A stretch of DNA of 64,000 bases, from contig WPIO01000169.1 in NCBI GenBank assembly GCA_009760855.2, positions 494,001 through 558,000 of the forward strand. Reading direction: 5' to 3'. How positions within the stretch are numbered: the stretch's first letter is position 1; each line of letters starts with the position of its first letter. The notes under the pieces were generated by a model, which worked only from the letters and a program-made list of their open reading frames with translations, had not been told where the DNA came from and searched no databases. The translations under genes were made by a program, and so were the position numbers. The stretch comes from Cristatella mucedo (lineage: Eukaryota > Bryozoa > Phylactolaemata > Cristatellidae). Positions 34,235 through 46,109 of this stretch are shown here, in pieces.

Positions 34235-34708
34235 GACACTGCTTTCTGGCCTACCCATTCAATCAGTCCCTTACAGCTGTTGCAAAACTCTATAGCTAGG
34301 CTTGTCTGTAGTGAGTGTCACAGTTGCCGAATGAAGCCACTTCTCGCCGACCAGCACTGGCTAACAGTCAAGCAACGTATCGACTTCAAAGTATTTTTGC
34401 TAAATCTTGAGTCCCTTCATTCATTGGCTCCAGCCTATCTATTAAATCTACTGCCTCACCAGGCCAAGCATCGTACCTTCCGCTTTTTGATATTAAACAG
34501 TCTACCAGTACCACGTACAAACCTCAAATTATTTGGAGACCGTGCTTGTTAGTTCGTATGCTCCCAAAGCCTGTAACTCACTTCCGACCTGTGTCACGAC
34601 ATCATATGACGTGACCCTATTTATGAAAGCATTTAGTGGGTCCCTTTGATTGGTCCTTTATGTGCTGATGCCTACTGAAACTATTGCATACTGCCGCTAA
34701 TTACACTT
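34235..34708 (+). mobile_element. LINE-A fragment A11
   Basis: C-terminal ORF2: LQNSIARLVCSECHSCRMKP, ADQHWLTVKQRIDFKVFLL, then APAYLLNLLPHQAKHRTFRF and VPRTNLKLFGDRAC. Ends within the 3' UTR; no tail. Confidence 0.8.
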
Positions 34709-34709
34709 T

Positions 34710-35038
34710 CGCTAAGTTATGCAATGTTGGGAGTCAGTCGTGAGTGAGTTATATGCCTTGGGTGCAATGGAGCGAAAGGCATGCTTACAAAATAGGTTGA
34801 GGTTCGGAAGAGATGTAGCTTAACCACTCCATTTAGAAGAGGGTGGCGACATACATAACCTGCTGACAGATTATATCTGGTAGGTGTGCTGAAGCCAAAG
34901 AATGAAGGACTTAAAAGTGAACGCCACAACCTTTAAGTCTTTGGGCTGCTTGACTGGCAGCCAGTGCTGGTGGGTGAGAATAGCTGCGATGTGATAACTG
35001 CGAAGTTCATTGCAGACAAGCTTAGGTGCAGAGTTTTT
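34710..35038 (-). mobile_element. LINE-A fragment A12
   Basis: Minus-strand C-terminal block: TTTAAGTCTTTGGGCTGCTTGACTGGCAGCCAGTGC is the reverse of the LHWLPVKQRIDFK region. It lies tail-to-tail against A11 and immediately left of Repeat-G2, as A13 does for Repeat-G3. Confidence 0.7.
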
Positions 35039-35039
35039 G

Positions 35040-36680
35040 TTTGTGATAGAGTTTACTGATTAAACGAGATACTTGCATATTTATGCCTGCATGCTAGCTT
35101 GGAATAAGTCATTTAGAAATTCAGAGTCAAATCAATAAAATCTCTATAGACTGACTGCTGGCGAACAACCTGATGGTCATTTGTAGACATGCGGGATTTC
35201 GGTCTCGGAGAATTTCAATCGCTAGTAGCATGCAGATAAAAGACTCCTTAGATTTGCGTTCTTTATAGAAACATCTACAACGATAGCTCAGATTTATCAG
35301 GAATTAGACAAAAGTGTTTCGACTCTAATAAACTGATTGAGGCTGTGGGATTCCATTACGAAATATATTAGGACTATTTTTTCGCTTTTATGTTGATAGC
35401 CTGGAATATTCGTTGCATGATAGTACCCCTGATGTTCATAACAAAAAAGAGTCTGCGAATGATTTGCATTCCTTACGCCAGTAAATAGCCAGAAACGAGA
35501 TCCAAAAATCCTTGGCATTAAAGGATAACAGGCGAAAGCAATGCGACTTGAATTTAAGTTTCATCAGCAAATATATGAATAGAATTAATCATGACAGTCA
35601 CAAAATAACTAATAGATCAGTAGGACTGTGTTAAAAATCAAATACATGCTTGTGAGTAAAGCATTTCACGTTTCAAGCTTGTCGGACGAATACATTTTTT
35701 GTATTCCAGATATGCACACTCTTACTCAAAAAAGTGGTAATTATTTATTTTGAAACTGCAAAAAATAAGAAAAATATTGTTTAGCTAGTTTAACTGCATC
35801 GGCTATATAACGGCAGAATAGACTTAATGACTACCACCACTGCTTGCAGTGGACTATAAAGGATCGCCTACTGCAGGACGAACCCACGACCCGGGTCAGG
35901 AACAGCAAGCACGTTCCCTTATGAGCTTAGACCGAAGGGCCAAGCTATCACAGCTGCTTGCAATCATCTGCTTTTAAATACCCTAAAATCCGATTATAAA
36001 ATCTCAGACTAAATTTATCATCGCTTTAATGCCTGAAAAGATTTGAAATCATCATTCGTCATTAGGGACTTTCGTTGTTCCCGTACCTAAACTCATAATT
36101 TGGTTTTCACTTGCAACGAATACCTTATGCATGTGGCACACATACTGATAATCGGATTCATTGCATTCATTGAATTCAGCGATATAATTTAAGTGATAAT
36201 TAATTCCTGGTATAAAATAGTTGCTTGCGGCCCACTTAATTTTTTTATCTAAATATATTCAACATTAAAAATGTATAGCTAGGTGTGGTGGCAAGACAAA
36301 TACGGGGATTCCTTGCTAGATCTCAAGCAACATGGCTGTGTAATCTCTCGATTAAAAACATAATATCGATATAGACTAGGTACACCTTGAGACGTGTGTC
36401 AATGGTCTTTTTTTCTGTTTATCCTGCCAATAGTGGTTCCCCGATACGTAATTTTTTGTTTTCATCTCAAAAGAATTATGCAAATGCATGGTATAGCGAA
36501 GTCAGCTAACAACGTCAGGACTGAGAACTTCCTCGAGAAAAACTTTTTTTTTATAAAGCACTTTTTAAAGGTAATTTATAGTACTGACATGCTGGAAAAT
36601 AGGATACCCAGAGTTACTCTGTTTCTATTGCTCCTACAATGCACGTGAGCAACTGCCGAGGTTCTTTTCAAATCTTGATG
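35040..36680 (+). repeat. Repeat-G copy 2, uninterrupted
   Basis: Gives the empty-site form of the unit: left, SINE-1 (35797-35950) and right parts without the LINE insertions seen in G1 (A9) and G3 (B4). Landmarks as under G1. The right limit near 36680 is where the match to G1 fades. Confidence 0.6.
35797..35950 (-). mobile_element. SINE-1 in Repeat-G2
   Basis: ACCACCACTGCTTGCAGTGG, AGGATCGCCTACTGCAGGACGAACCCACGACC: reverse SINE-1 body and B box. Confidence 0.75.
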
Positions 36681-37492
36681 GACTAAACTAACTGAGGCTG
36701 ATTAATACAGTTTAGGAATCAATTATGATTTAATGGTGACTTACGTAATGGGCTTAAGAGCTGCGGTACATGAATAGTGCATAGATCAACAATATAATCT
36801 GTTATAGGGCTATACAGAATTGTTAATACGTCCAAAATCGCTCCTCGCTTAAGAAATGAGACTTCTAAGAAAGATACATGAAAACGTACTTACTTGACAT
36901 TTTCTTTCTTATATATGTAGAACAATCGAAACTATATTGCGAGTAATTAAACATAATAGCATTAATTCTGTTCGTGAACCTGTCACCAATTTCCGTCCAC
37001 TAGTAGTGAAATAGTCATTTTAAAGTAATACGTTTATATAGAACCCTCAGATATCCGGATCCTTTCCATCAAATTGAAACATGCTCTTAAGTGTGCATGT
37101 ATTAAGTATACTATTTAAGGCTTTCTTATACCTAAGAATCTTGATAAGTACTTCCCTCCTTTCAAATATTGCTTCACTGACAAGGATGGCACATCACTTG
37201 AAGAAAACAGGAGCTTCTTACAGATAATCTTGATAAAGTTGCTTTATCAGCATTTGAGTCGAAGCGTTATTGGCTTAACTGCGGCAGGCACTCGAATGCC
37301 TATGGGCACTAGTAAAATTCATATAATCAAGCCAAGGCACAAGGTAAATAATTTTCTTTTACGGTTGAAATGACTTAAGCGAAAGCAGCGAATGATTTAA
37401 AAACTGCACGTATGTACTAATACCTTATACATGAAAAACCTGTTAAAATCGTCCAGAAAAAAATTAATAATATAGATATAGAACTAAGTCTG
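36681..37492. other. No recognised gene
   Basis: AT-rich; nothing supported. Confidence 0.35.
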
Positions 37493-37628
37493 AGCTGGTT
37501 TGATCAAGCGGTTAAGGTGCTCCCGACTACGGCCTTGCTAAGGTCGTGGGCTTGAGCCCCGAGGCATAGGTGAAGCCCCTGACCGGAGATTAAGTTCTCT
37601 TGGGATGCTGTACCATTGAATTATGTTA
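37493..37628 (+). mobile_element. SINE-2
   Basis: GAGCTGGTTTGATCAAGCGGTTAAGGTGC (A box), GTCGTGGGCTTGAGCCCCGAGGCAT (B box), GACCGGAGATTAAGTTCTCTTGGGATGC tail and CATTGAATTATG end. Confidence 0.85.
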
Positions 37629-39977
37629 ACATATTATAATCGACGCCAAATTCGGATATGAAGCTCGGCGACATTATCGTATTACATTTCAGCTTCCCGG
37701 TAATGAATATAAAAGTTCAGTATATCCCTGAAAAAGAGCTCGTTTAGGAACTGGGATAGAACTCGTAGTCAATCACTGCATTTTTTAAGGTGGGCATCAT
37801 CCATGTGGACTACAAAATACAATCTTTCCTTGCTATTTGCTAAGCAACTTATAAAAGCCTGCAGCAGCAGCTTAGATGTTTGTAATTTGAGTGGAGTTGC
37901 AAATCTCGCACATCTGTAAACACGATGTAATGCATTCACTAATTGCTAGAGTCTTTATAAACTGTCAACGCATGTGGCGAAATGCACCCGCAGGGAGTAA
38001 GTAATATTACGATACAATGTCATCCACAAATTTCTCTTCAATATTCATCGGGTCTGCGATTACATCGGTAAGAACTTTGCTCTAAACACCTGTGCTGTTA
38101 ATCTACTATGAATACAGCTGCTCGATATTCTATTTCTACTCTGAGCTCAATGATAATAGCAGTGGCACAACACGTACTGCATGTGTAAAGGCAGAGCAAT
38201 GGCTTACCATGACCCCTAACAATTTCAAAATATCCTCTTTTGAACACTGACCCTTTATTGCTTTAGCAGATTTCCTAACACGTGTTCTCTTTTTTTGAGT
38301 ACGTTGGGTGAGACAAGCAAACTTGAATGCTGATAAAATAGCACACACTTAAAGTGCAATACTTGTAATAGGCTGGGTCATACAGTATACGCTCCAGTTG
38401 ACTTTAGCTTCTAATTTCTTCTTATATGTATTTTTGTCATCTATCTTAGTAATATGCCTTAAATTGTGAAATTCTAGTAGGAGTTTATTAAAATTATTTA
38501 TTTTATTTTATTTTAATTATTTATTTTATAATAGGTCTTTAGCACCTCGATGTTGTTTGCATTGTTGTTCGCGCATCTTTCTGAACTTGGACGCTGCCAC
38601 TTGACACTACACGCCTCTAAAAAAATAGATACTACCACACAAGGCCGTAAAACGTTTCGTGGTTCCTAAAGATATGCCAAGCCGAAGATATGTTTTCAGG
38701 CATACAATGTACAAGGAAGTTGAAGGACTATGAGCTGCATATTTTTTAAAGAAATATGGGTATTAAGCACGGGTGCTTAAATTTTACCCAATATAAAGAG
38801 CATACATACATTTCTTAGATTTTCTGTAGCCGAACACGAATAATTACTTTTATTGTCACAACATCTGCTAACTATTCTGAGGCATGCTAGCTGCGAAGCT
38901 GCACTAAAAACTGGCAATAACCAAGTTAAATGAAAATTCAAGCAAACAGCTGATATTGTTCACGCCTAGGTTCGACTCGTGTTAGCTAAACCGCTGCTAG
39001 GTGTGGAAGTACTTTAAAAAACCATGCCAACAACAATGGTCTGTAGTCTCAAATACAGCACGGTTGTAAGATGATTTCTGCTTAAAATTCGATTGAAAAG
39101 TGTCATTTTTTTGAGAAACAAATTCGAAGTTCTCCTATCAATATTGTATGCATATAAGGTAACAAAGCGATCAGAATAGTCAACATGCAGATAGCTATTT
39201 ATTGATAGCTCTCCGTGTTAATGTAATAAGTTCATCCGGTTACATCTCAGGAAGGACCCTGCCAAATCAAAAGTAATCGTCCAGCTACAAGCCTCCCAAG
39301 CAGTGTCTTGTCATCCCTACAACTCCTAGAGTTCAGTGCTAAAAAATGCATGATGAAGTTCACACCGCTGTTAGGCCGTGCATTAAAACCCTAATTTCAT
39401 TTCAGTAAGCAAATATATGCAATATAAATGGTTCGGTTTTGTCGGAACTAAAAAACTCAGGGCTTTGTGGAGTCCTTTAAAGCTTGAACATAGGTTTGAG
39501 ACCAACCGTCTAATTTCTGTCTCATAAAGAGCTCATAATTCAGACGCTTCAATGAAGCCATTTGAAGTAATATGCCACTTTTCGTAAGCATTAACCCTAC
39601 TGATCTTGAAATAGCGACATTGAAATTGCAATCTTTTGCTGAGCTGCTTTCGCTTGTATTCGGGCTTTCTTCAAGTTACTTTTTGTGGATTCCTTAGATG
39701 AGATAATGCAACGGACGGTAGAACGCAATATGAATACCTGTAGCCACCGGACTTTACAAATGAAAAATTTGATTTCATCTGAATATAGACTTTTTTCACA
39801 GACAATTTGCGTGATTTCATTGCGAATGGAGACTAGGGGCACAAAATATATGAAATATATCTTTTCCCCTTCAAATAGAGGTCATATAGCGATGGGATTA
39901 TGTTGAGTTTGAGGAAATACCAGAAGTAGATGAGTTAAACGGGAGAGAAAGCTGAAAAAGATGTCAGATAAAAAAAA
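37629..39977. other. Long stretch without a recognised gene
   Basis: AT-rich and stop-dense. TATTTATTTTATTTTATTTT simple sequence lies at 38497-38532. A very decayed LINE-A scrap is possible near 37910-37970. Short frames such as 39597-39842 (minus) and 39685-39906 (plus) overlap each other and have no motif. Confidence 0.35.
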
Positions 39978-40149
39978 AATCCTAGCTGATTAAACAGCCT
40001 CTTTTTGTATAGCGACAGAAGAGACTTTACGGCTATCACCACCGCTTGCAGTGGCGATAAAGAATCGCCCACCGCAGGAATCGAACCCACGACCTCGTGA
40101 CCGAGGTCGTGAAAGCAACCGCCTTACCTAGTGTGCCACCACGGCTCAC
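39978..40149 (-). mobile_element. SINE-1, well preserved
   Basis: CTAGCTGATTAAACAGCCTCTTTTTGTATAGCGACAGAAGAG tail end, CACCACCGCTTGCAGTGGCG, GGAATCGAACCC (B box), CACGACCTCGTGACCGAGGTCGTG hairpin, CTTACCTAGTGTGCCACC (A box). Closest to the family consensus. Confidence 0.9.
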
Positions 40150-40221
40150 CAAGATAGCGATAGTATTGATGCAAGCGAATAAAATTATCGGCAGGAGAGT
40201 AAAGTAATCTGTTTATTAAAT

Positions 40222-40386
40222 AAAATAAATTCTAGCTGATTAAACATCATATTTTTGTATAGAGACTGAAGAGCCTTTACTGCTATCACCACACTGTGCA
40301 TTGGCGATAAAGGATCGCCCAGTGCAGCAATCGAACTCACAACCTCGGAAACAAGGTCGTAAAAGCAACCGCCTTAGCTGGAGTGG
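40222..40386 (-). mobile_element. SINE-1, second copy in same orientation
   Basis: TTCTAGCTGATTAAACATCATATTTTTGTATAGAGACTGAAGAGCC then GCAATCGAACTCACAACCTCGG. About 70 bp from the previous copy, more diverged, so separate insertions rather than a recent tandem copy. Confidence 0.85.
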
Positions 40387-40589
40387 AATATGTATAGGAA
40401 TCTGTCATCTGTAAATTAATCTATAAAGCCACTATCTTTGTCTGCATGCCTTCGAGAGTAAATCTAAGCTAATTTTATGTTTTTCAGAGAGGAATTTGAA
40501 AATAAGACACACATGGTAGAATGAGATAGCTGAGCTGTTGGCTGCAGATAAGTTTAGCTTCTAGGTTAAATACCAGTGGCAATTAGTTA

Positions 40590-40890
40590 TGAGGATACAC
40601 AGAATGAAGGAACCTAAAAATGAGTGACGAAACCTTGCAGTCAATCAGTTGGGTGACCAGGACCCAGTTCGATTTGGCGAGAAATGTTGTGATGCTGCAA
40701 CTGCGACGCTTACGACAGACAACCAAGATGGAGGGTTTTGCACCGGCTGTAAGTGCCTGATTGCATGTGCTGGTAGGTTTTTAAGCAGTAAGTTAAAAAA
40801 GTCAGTACGGGATGTCACAAATGCACGGTTTGTCTTAGATGTGGTATCTCTATCTAAGCAACCAGCCTTGTAGCACTGAGATAAATATGC
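40590..40890 (-). mobile_element. LINE-A fragment A13, degenerate
   Basis: GAATGAAGGAACCTAAAAATGAGTGACGAAACCTTGCAGTCAATC and CTTACGACAGACAACCAAGATGGAGGGTTTTGCACCGGC are reverse LINE-A C-terminal landmarks. No tail. Confidence 0.75.
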
Positions 40891-41934
40891 TTTGAAGTAA
40901 AATTTAGTTATCAGATGGCTAGAAAAAAATCGTAACGTTATTTCTAGACGTGTGGTATGTGCTTTTAGGAATGTTTTAAAGTCTGACTATATTCAGGACA
41001 ATAATCAATCAGAATCTCGCTATTCAAAGAAAAGCCATAAACTTGGCTCAGAATATTGGTAATCGGACACAAGCGTTGACACCTTAAATAATCAATCAAG
41101 GCTTTAAGTTATCTCGAAAGATTGTAATAACATTTACGCTGGACCTCATATTTGATAGCCTAGAATATGCTTTGCAAGCTTATACTCAGTGGTGATGGTA
41201 GATTCAAGTTACTTAGTGAGTTATTTATATTTTAATTTCATTTACGTTACATTTTAATCTACATTTTACATTTACATTTATCTTTTATATTTTATTTAAA
41301 TTTGAGTAAGCACACTAACCAGAAATGAGACTCAAGAAAACATGCTGCTAAAGAGTACCACGTAAAAGCGGTATCATCAAATTTAAGTTGCATCATAAAA
41401 TAAACGGATGCAATTAAATTATGCTACTTAAAACTGAGTAGCAGAGCATAAGGACTAGGCTAAAAAAAGATCGCGTTCCAGAGCACTCCACCATCTAAAT
41501 TGTTTGGACGAATCGAATTTACTTTTCGCAGACATTCACGTAATTAATAAAAATCATGGTTCTTGTTCGTTCAGAAAGTGCAAATAAAAGCATGGGGGTT
41601 CACTGATTTAGCAGTACCATTTATAAAGAGCCCTAACGGCTCCCTTCACTGTTTGTAGTGTAAGACTCAGGATTGCTTAGAGTACGACTCAAACCCGCAA
41701 ATCGGGTCGTGAAAGTCAGTGAATTACGTCATGCACGTAGACCTAGGGCCGAAGCTCTTAAAGCTGGTCGCACCTAACTGCTTTAGGTACCCGATATTCA
41801 GATTCCAAAACTGTAAAGCTAAATATTTTCCAGCCATTTGTTGCAACGACAATTTGGAAAATAAGTTTTCGCTATTTGGTGGTTAAATCGTTCAAATACT
41901 TACAAAAATACTACGGTTTTCACTTGCAGGTACT
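40891..41934 (+). repeat. Repeat-G copy 3
   Basis: Matches G2: TTGATAGCCTAGAATATGCTTTGCAAG against TTGATAGCCTGGAATATTCGTTGCATG, TTAAGTTGCATCATAAAATAAACGG, a SINE-1 at the same place, and GGTTTTCACTTGCA at the right end where LINE-B4 begins. Confidence 0.6.
41605..41765 (-). mobile_element. SINE-1 in Repeat-G3, degenerate
   Basis: AAGAGCCCTAACGGCTCCCTTCACTGTTTGTAGTG, CGACTCAAACCCGCAAATCGGGTCGTG: decayed reverse SINE-1. Confidence 0.6.
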
Positions 41935-43555
41935 AACTTATTCGCCGGACTATTCTTGAAAAAATGGCTTTAAAGCGGCTGGTCGAACGTATTGAAAAGA
42001 ATGAAATGTCAGATATATTTCAATAAAGTTTCAAGAGGCTGCAATCCACCGAAACCGGTCTCCACCATGTTAACAATAAAATTCTACGTGGAAACGATGA
42101 TGAGAATGCCACTGCCCTAGCTCTGCTAGATCTGTCGGCTGCCTTCGACGCCATTGATCACGATGTTCTACTTGAACGACTGAGAACAGCGGTCCGGCAG
42201 ACGAGGCAGTGGCTTGAATTGAATCAAACTTGTCTGATCGTGTTCAATCCATACCGTGTGGGGGTCTATTTTCACACACGAAATGGGTAACCTGTGTGAA
42301 AAAACCTGTGGAGTTCCTCAAGGGTCCGTACTCGGTCCCTTGCTGTCCTTCATTTTCCCTCAAACTCTGGGAAGAGTGATTAAGGTCTATGGAATAGGAT
42401 ATCACTTTTATGCTGACTCAGCTTTATTTGTCATTCTGACTATCGAACCTGCTGCAGCAACTGAGAAACCGAATGCACGCCATGCCAAAATTCGATCTTG
42501 GATGTCGGAAAACCTCTTGAAACTAAATGACGACAAAACCGAACTGCTGCTCATAGGACTCCATACGGGTTTGAAGCCTTTGCTCTTCTAATATGGGATG
42601 CTGTTGTTCGACCACCACAGCGTGCTATAAGTTTCATAATATAATTTATAAGTATATAATATAAATATAAGTATAATATAAGTATAATATAATATAAGTA
42701 TATATATATATAAGTATAATATAAGTATATAATATAAATTATAAGTTTGTCATTTTCGACAGCTTAATTAATCATAAAAGCTTCATTCAGAAGACTGCTT
42801 CTACAGCAAGCCCTCACGTCCAATCCCGATTAAAGATTCAGAGCTTTCTCCCACAATTGCTGGCAAGGAATGTAACTAGCTCGTTAGTTCTGCCACGGCT
42901 TGATTATTGTTATTCCCTTTTGACTGGGCTACTAAAGAAAGCAACTAGGCCACTGCAGCAAGATATGAATATGGCTGCAAGGCTAGTCATCAAGTCGCAG
43001 AGGTTTAAGTGCGTGTTTCCTACGTTAAAATAGCTAAGATGGATGCCGGTTGAGCAACGGATACAAAGCAGTTTTTACGCTGACCCACAAGACCCGCCAC
43101 GGCTTTGCTGCTTTGTACCTAGCTGAACTGCTGCACCAGTTTTAGCCTGTTCGCGCCCTCGGATTCTGTGTGGACAATAAATCAGCTGTTTCATTCCTCC
43201 GCATAAAGACAGAAGGCGACAGAAGCTTTAGCACCGCAGGTCCTAGACTGAGGAACAAGCTTCCACGATTCTTACGCAACGACAAAATACTCTCCTGCTG
43301 CTGACTATGGCTCATCCTTTTTAGCAGTCGTGAGCTGCTAATTCCATGCTACTCACTACCTAAACTGCTCTCCTAACTCTGCTTAGCTTACCACTCTCTT
43401 TTTCTTGCGTAAGTTGAAGCCTGTTGGCTACCGAATGCGTACCAAAAGCCGCTAGGCCTATGAGTGGGCTATATAAAACGCTCCCGTGAAATATTCATGT
43501 AGTCTTTATGGATTAGTGGAATTACAGACGGAGATACGTTCCATTACATTACCGG
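41935..43555 (+). mobile_element. LINE-B copy B4, longest RT-bearing copy
   Basis: Frames shift repeatedly, but the order is complete: KMALKRLVERIEKNEMSDIF, ALALLDLSAAFDAIDHDVLL (catalytic Asp), [26 protein letters not shown] (YADS, second catalytic Asp lost), RSWMSENLLKLNDDKTELLL, then after an AT-rich expansion KSFIRKTASTAS, LLTGLLKKATRPL and the C-terminal HQF-PVRAL block, 3' UTR and TTACAGACGGAGATACGTTCC end. Inactive. Confidence 0.88.
42636..42750. repeat. TATAAGTATAA-type microsatellite inside LINE-B4
   Basis: Alternating TATAAGTA and ATAATATA units expand a TATAAGTTT site of the LINE, which is present on both sides (42626 and 42742). Confidence 0.85.
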
Positions 43556-43769
43556 TCTAAAAGAATGAACAGGAATTGCATCCAACGGCTAAATTTAAGA
43601 GACAATACCCAAAACGAAAGATTTGTGCGATACAATCAAACCTCTACCTAGTTGCATGCTACCAAAAAACGTACTATGTGACCTACCAGCTGGACTAATT
43701 TCAGGGGTCCTTGCCAGCTCGCAAGGAACGTATCTGTCTAAACTTGTCGTATCTGCAAGTGAGAATCAC

Positions 43770-44137
43770 TGTTGACTAGCTAAACCCTTAAACTTTGGTC
43801 AGTTGAATACTTTCAGCCAAACCAGCGTATAACGTCTGTGAGACGCAGTGCTGCCATGAAGCCATTCACCAGTCAATCTTCAAGAAAATAACGGTAGTTT
43901 ATTAACGCAGCCGACAAACACGTGGACCATATTCAAATATGGAAACATGGACTAAGAACAAGTAAAAAACGGATGAAATATATAGTGGTCCTGAATAAAT
44001 ACTATTGGCTGAGGTACAGCCAATCAGCTTTAGTCTGCAGCTGCAAGAATAGCCAGTCTCCTAAGTCGATTACTGATACACTGAAAGTCGAGGTAAAATC
44101 ATTAGGTAAAATGGCTGCGAAGCGGATTCAGCCAACA
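43770..44137 (-). mobile_element. Putative copia 3' LTR
   Basis: Minus strand runs TGTTGG...CAACA, with matching 5-bp ends TGTTG/CAACA. A purine-rich tract CGAGGGGAGG stands directly before it, as the polypurine primer of a copia element does. It contains AATAAA (GTTAATAAAC). Only one LTR is in the window, so the ends cannot be checked by comparison. Confidence 0.5.
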
Positions 44138-44850
44138 CCTCCCCTCGCTGAGCAGCCACTGCGAATCACGCAGATGGGCAAAGTCCAACAGCAGTTGCAC
44201 AAATCGCATGTTTGAGTTTCCCGGAGGTTTTGGTCAGGAAATCTGCTGAGTTTTCCTCAGACATATATTGATACCGTACCCTTGAAGTATATCTATAATG
44301 TAGCGAGTCTGATTGAGAGTTACAATTTTGCAGCCTCGGTCTTTGGTTATCTGGATGCCGAGAATCCAGCGAGGTTCTCCTAGATCCTCAATAGCAAACG
44401 CCTCAGAGTGTCGCTGCTTGACAAACGACAGATCTCTCTGAGGTAAAACCTCTGGTAGTTCTAGGTATATCTCTTCCTCAAGGTCACCATGGAGAAAAGC
44501 CATCTTGACGTCCATTTGATGGATTTATAAGTCCATCATAGCAGCAACTGAGAAGTCGGTTCTTAGAGAGTTGAACTTCATGACTAGTGCAAATATTTCT
44601 GCGAAGTCAAAGCAGTCTAATCATATTGCCCTTAGCAACATAACGAGCTAAATGGCAGTTTACTGACCCGTCTGCATTCAGCTTCACTTTGGAGACAAAT
44701 GTGCATCCGATGGCTTGCCTGCCCTCTGGTAGTTGGGTGGCCTCATGGAAATCATTCTCACGTAGGTAAGCAAGTTCGTCATCAATGCCAGCCGTCCACA
44801 GATGTGCTTCTGTGCTGCTCAGTTCATCGTGCAGGGTAACGGGCTTAAAA
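44138..44850 (-). pseudogene. copia RT/RNase H remnant, active site deleted
   Basis: Copia pol copies the element RNA inside cytoplasmic particles. From 44850 downwards on the minus strand: HLWTAGIDDELAYLREND, LPEGRQAIGCTFVSKVKLNA, CHLARYVAKG, a frameshift, DFAEIFALV, a TAA codon (about 44527), QMDVKMAFLHGDLEEEIYLE, then a jump straight to FAIEDLGEPRWILGIQITKD and QTRYIIDILQGYGI. About 100 residues with the YVDD catalytic motif are missing. A second deletion joins this to ENSADFLTKTSGKLKHAI, the RNase H end. Dead element. Confidence 0.8.
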
Positions 44851-44861
44851 TAAAAATAAAA

Positions 44862-45660
44862 ATATTAACAATAATAATTCACATGATAAAGCGCCCTCAG
44901 AAAACTTTAAATTTATCTAGGCGCTTTAAATTAGCTGCAAAGTGAAATGCAATGGAACGGTAAGTAAAATGATGCTTGAAAAACAAACAAAATGAATAAT
45001 ATGGTTAGGGGTGACATGCACAGGGTCAGCATGCGAATGTGGTTAGTGGCAGCATGCACAGTGTCAGCACGCATAAGCACATCAAGGACGAATCACAGGG
45101 ACCCGCTAAATGCTGTCCTAAATAAGTGTGTTTTTAGGTTCTTTTAAAATGAGGTCAGGTCGGGGGATATTCTGATGCAGGTCGGGAGGGAGTTCCAGGC
45201 TGTGGCAGCATACGAACTAAATGCACGGTCTCCAAAGGATTTAAGGTTTGTACGAGATATTTCCAGACTGTTGGATTCCGAAAAGCGGGTGGTACGATGC
45301 TTAGCCTGATGGGGTTGTATATCTGAAAGATAGGCAGGAGCCATGGAACGAAGGGAGATAAAAGTGAGCGACAAAACCTTTTAGTCAATCAGTTGCTTGA
45401 CTAGTAGCCAGTGCAGGTCGGCGAGAAGTGGAGTAATGTGGCAACTGGGATGCTCACGATAGACAAGCCTAGCTGCAGAGTTTTGCACCAGCTGCAACCG
45501 CCTGATCGCACATGCTGGTAGTCCAGTAAGCAGTGAGTTGCAGAAGTCGAGACGGGATGTCACGAATGTATGGACCAACTTAGATGTGGTATCTTTATCT
45601 AAACAAGCCCAAATTGTATCGATGCTATGAAGAAGAAAATAGGCGGATTCGACTGTAGAG
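44862..45660 (-). mobile_element. LINE-A copy A14 inside copia
   Basis: 5'-truncated. Minus-strand TFVTSRLDFCNSLLTGLPAC, RRLQLVQNSAARLVYREHPS, DIQPHQAKHRTTRFSESNSL, AWNSLPTCIRISPDLTSF with a few breaks, 3' UTR and an A-rich/ATT tail at 44862-44890. Confidence 0.9.
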
Positions 45661-46109
45661 CTAAAAATAATGCACTTGATAAAGCGGCCTCAGAGAACTC
45701 AATCTCTTCCTAGGCCCATTACATTAGCTGTAAATAGAAATGCGACTGAATGGTAAGTAAATCATGCTTGATAAACGAAAAAAACGAATAACATGGTTAG
45801 GGGTGATACGCACACTGTCAGCATGCAAATGTGGTTAGTTGCAGCATGCACAGTGTCAGCACCCATAAGCACATTAAGCATAAATCACAGGGACCCTCTA
45901 AATGCTGTCCTAAATAGGTGTGTTTTAAGATTTTTTGAATTTGGTCGAGTCAGGGGATGCGATGAAGCAAGTCGGGAGGGAGTTCCAGGCTTTGGGAGCA
46001 TACGAACTAAATGTACGGTCTCCAAAGGATTTGAGGTTTGTACGAGGTATTAGTAGACTGTGGCATCCTGAAAAGCGTGTTCTACGATGCTTGGCCTGGT
46101 GGGAAGTCA
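45661..46109 (-). mobile_element. LINE-A copy A15 inside copia
   Basis: A shorter 5'-truncated copy. SHQAKHRRTRFSGCHSLLIP and YAPKAWNSLPTCF on the minus strand, then 3' UTR. Its tail (ATTATTTTT in minus sense) touches the 5' end of A14, so the two stand head to tail. Confidence 0.88.

Noticed and set aside
37910-37970. LINE-A scrap (GAGTTGCAAATCTCGCACATCTG...AATGCATTCACTAATTG)
   Set aside because: The similarity to the LINE-A block around TGCAGAAGTCGAGACGGG is too weak to list as a feature.
39978-40149. tRNA gene
   Set aside because: The A and B boxes are those of SINE-1; no acceptor stem or cloverleaf, and the copy carries the common SINE body and tail. The same holds for the SINE-2 copies.
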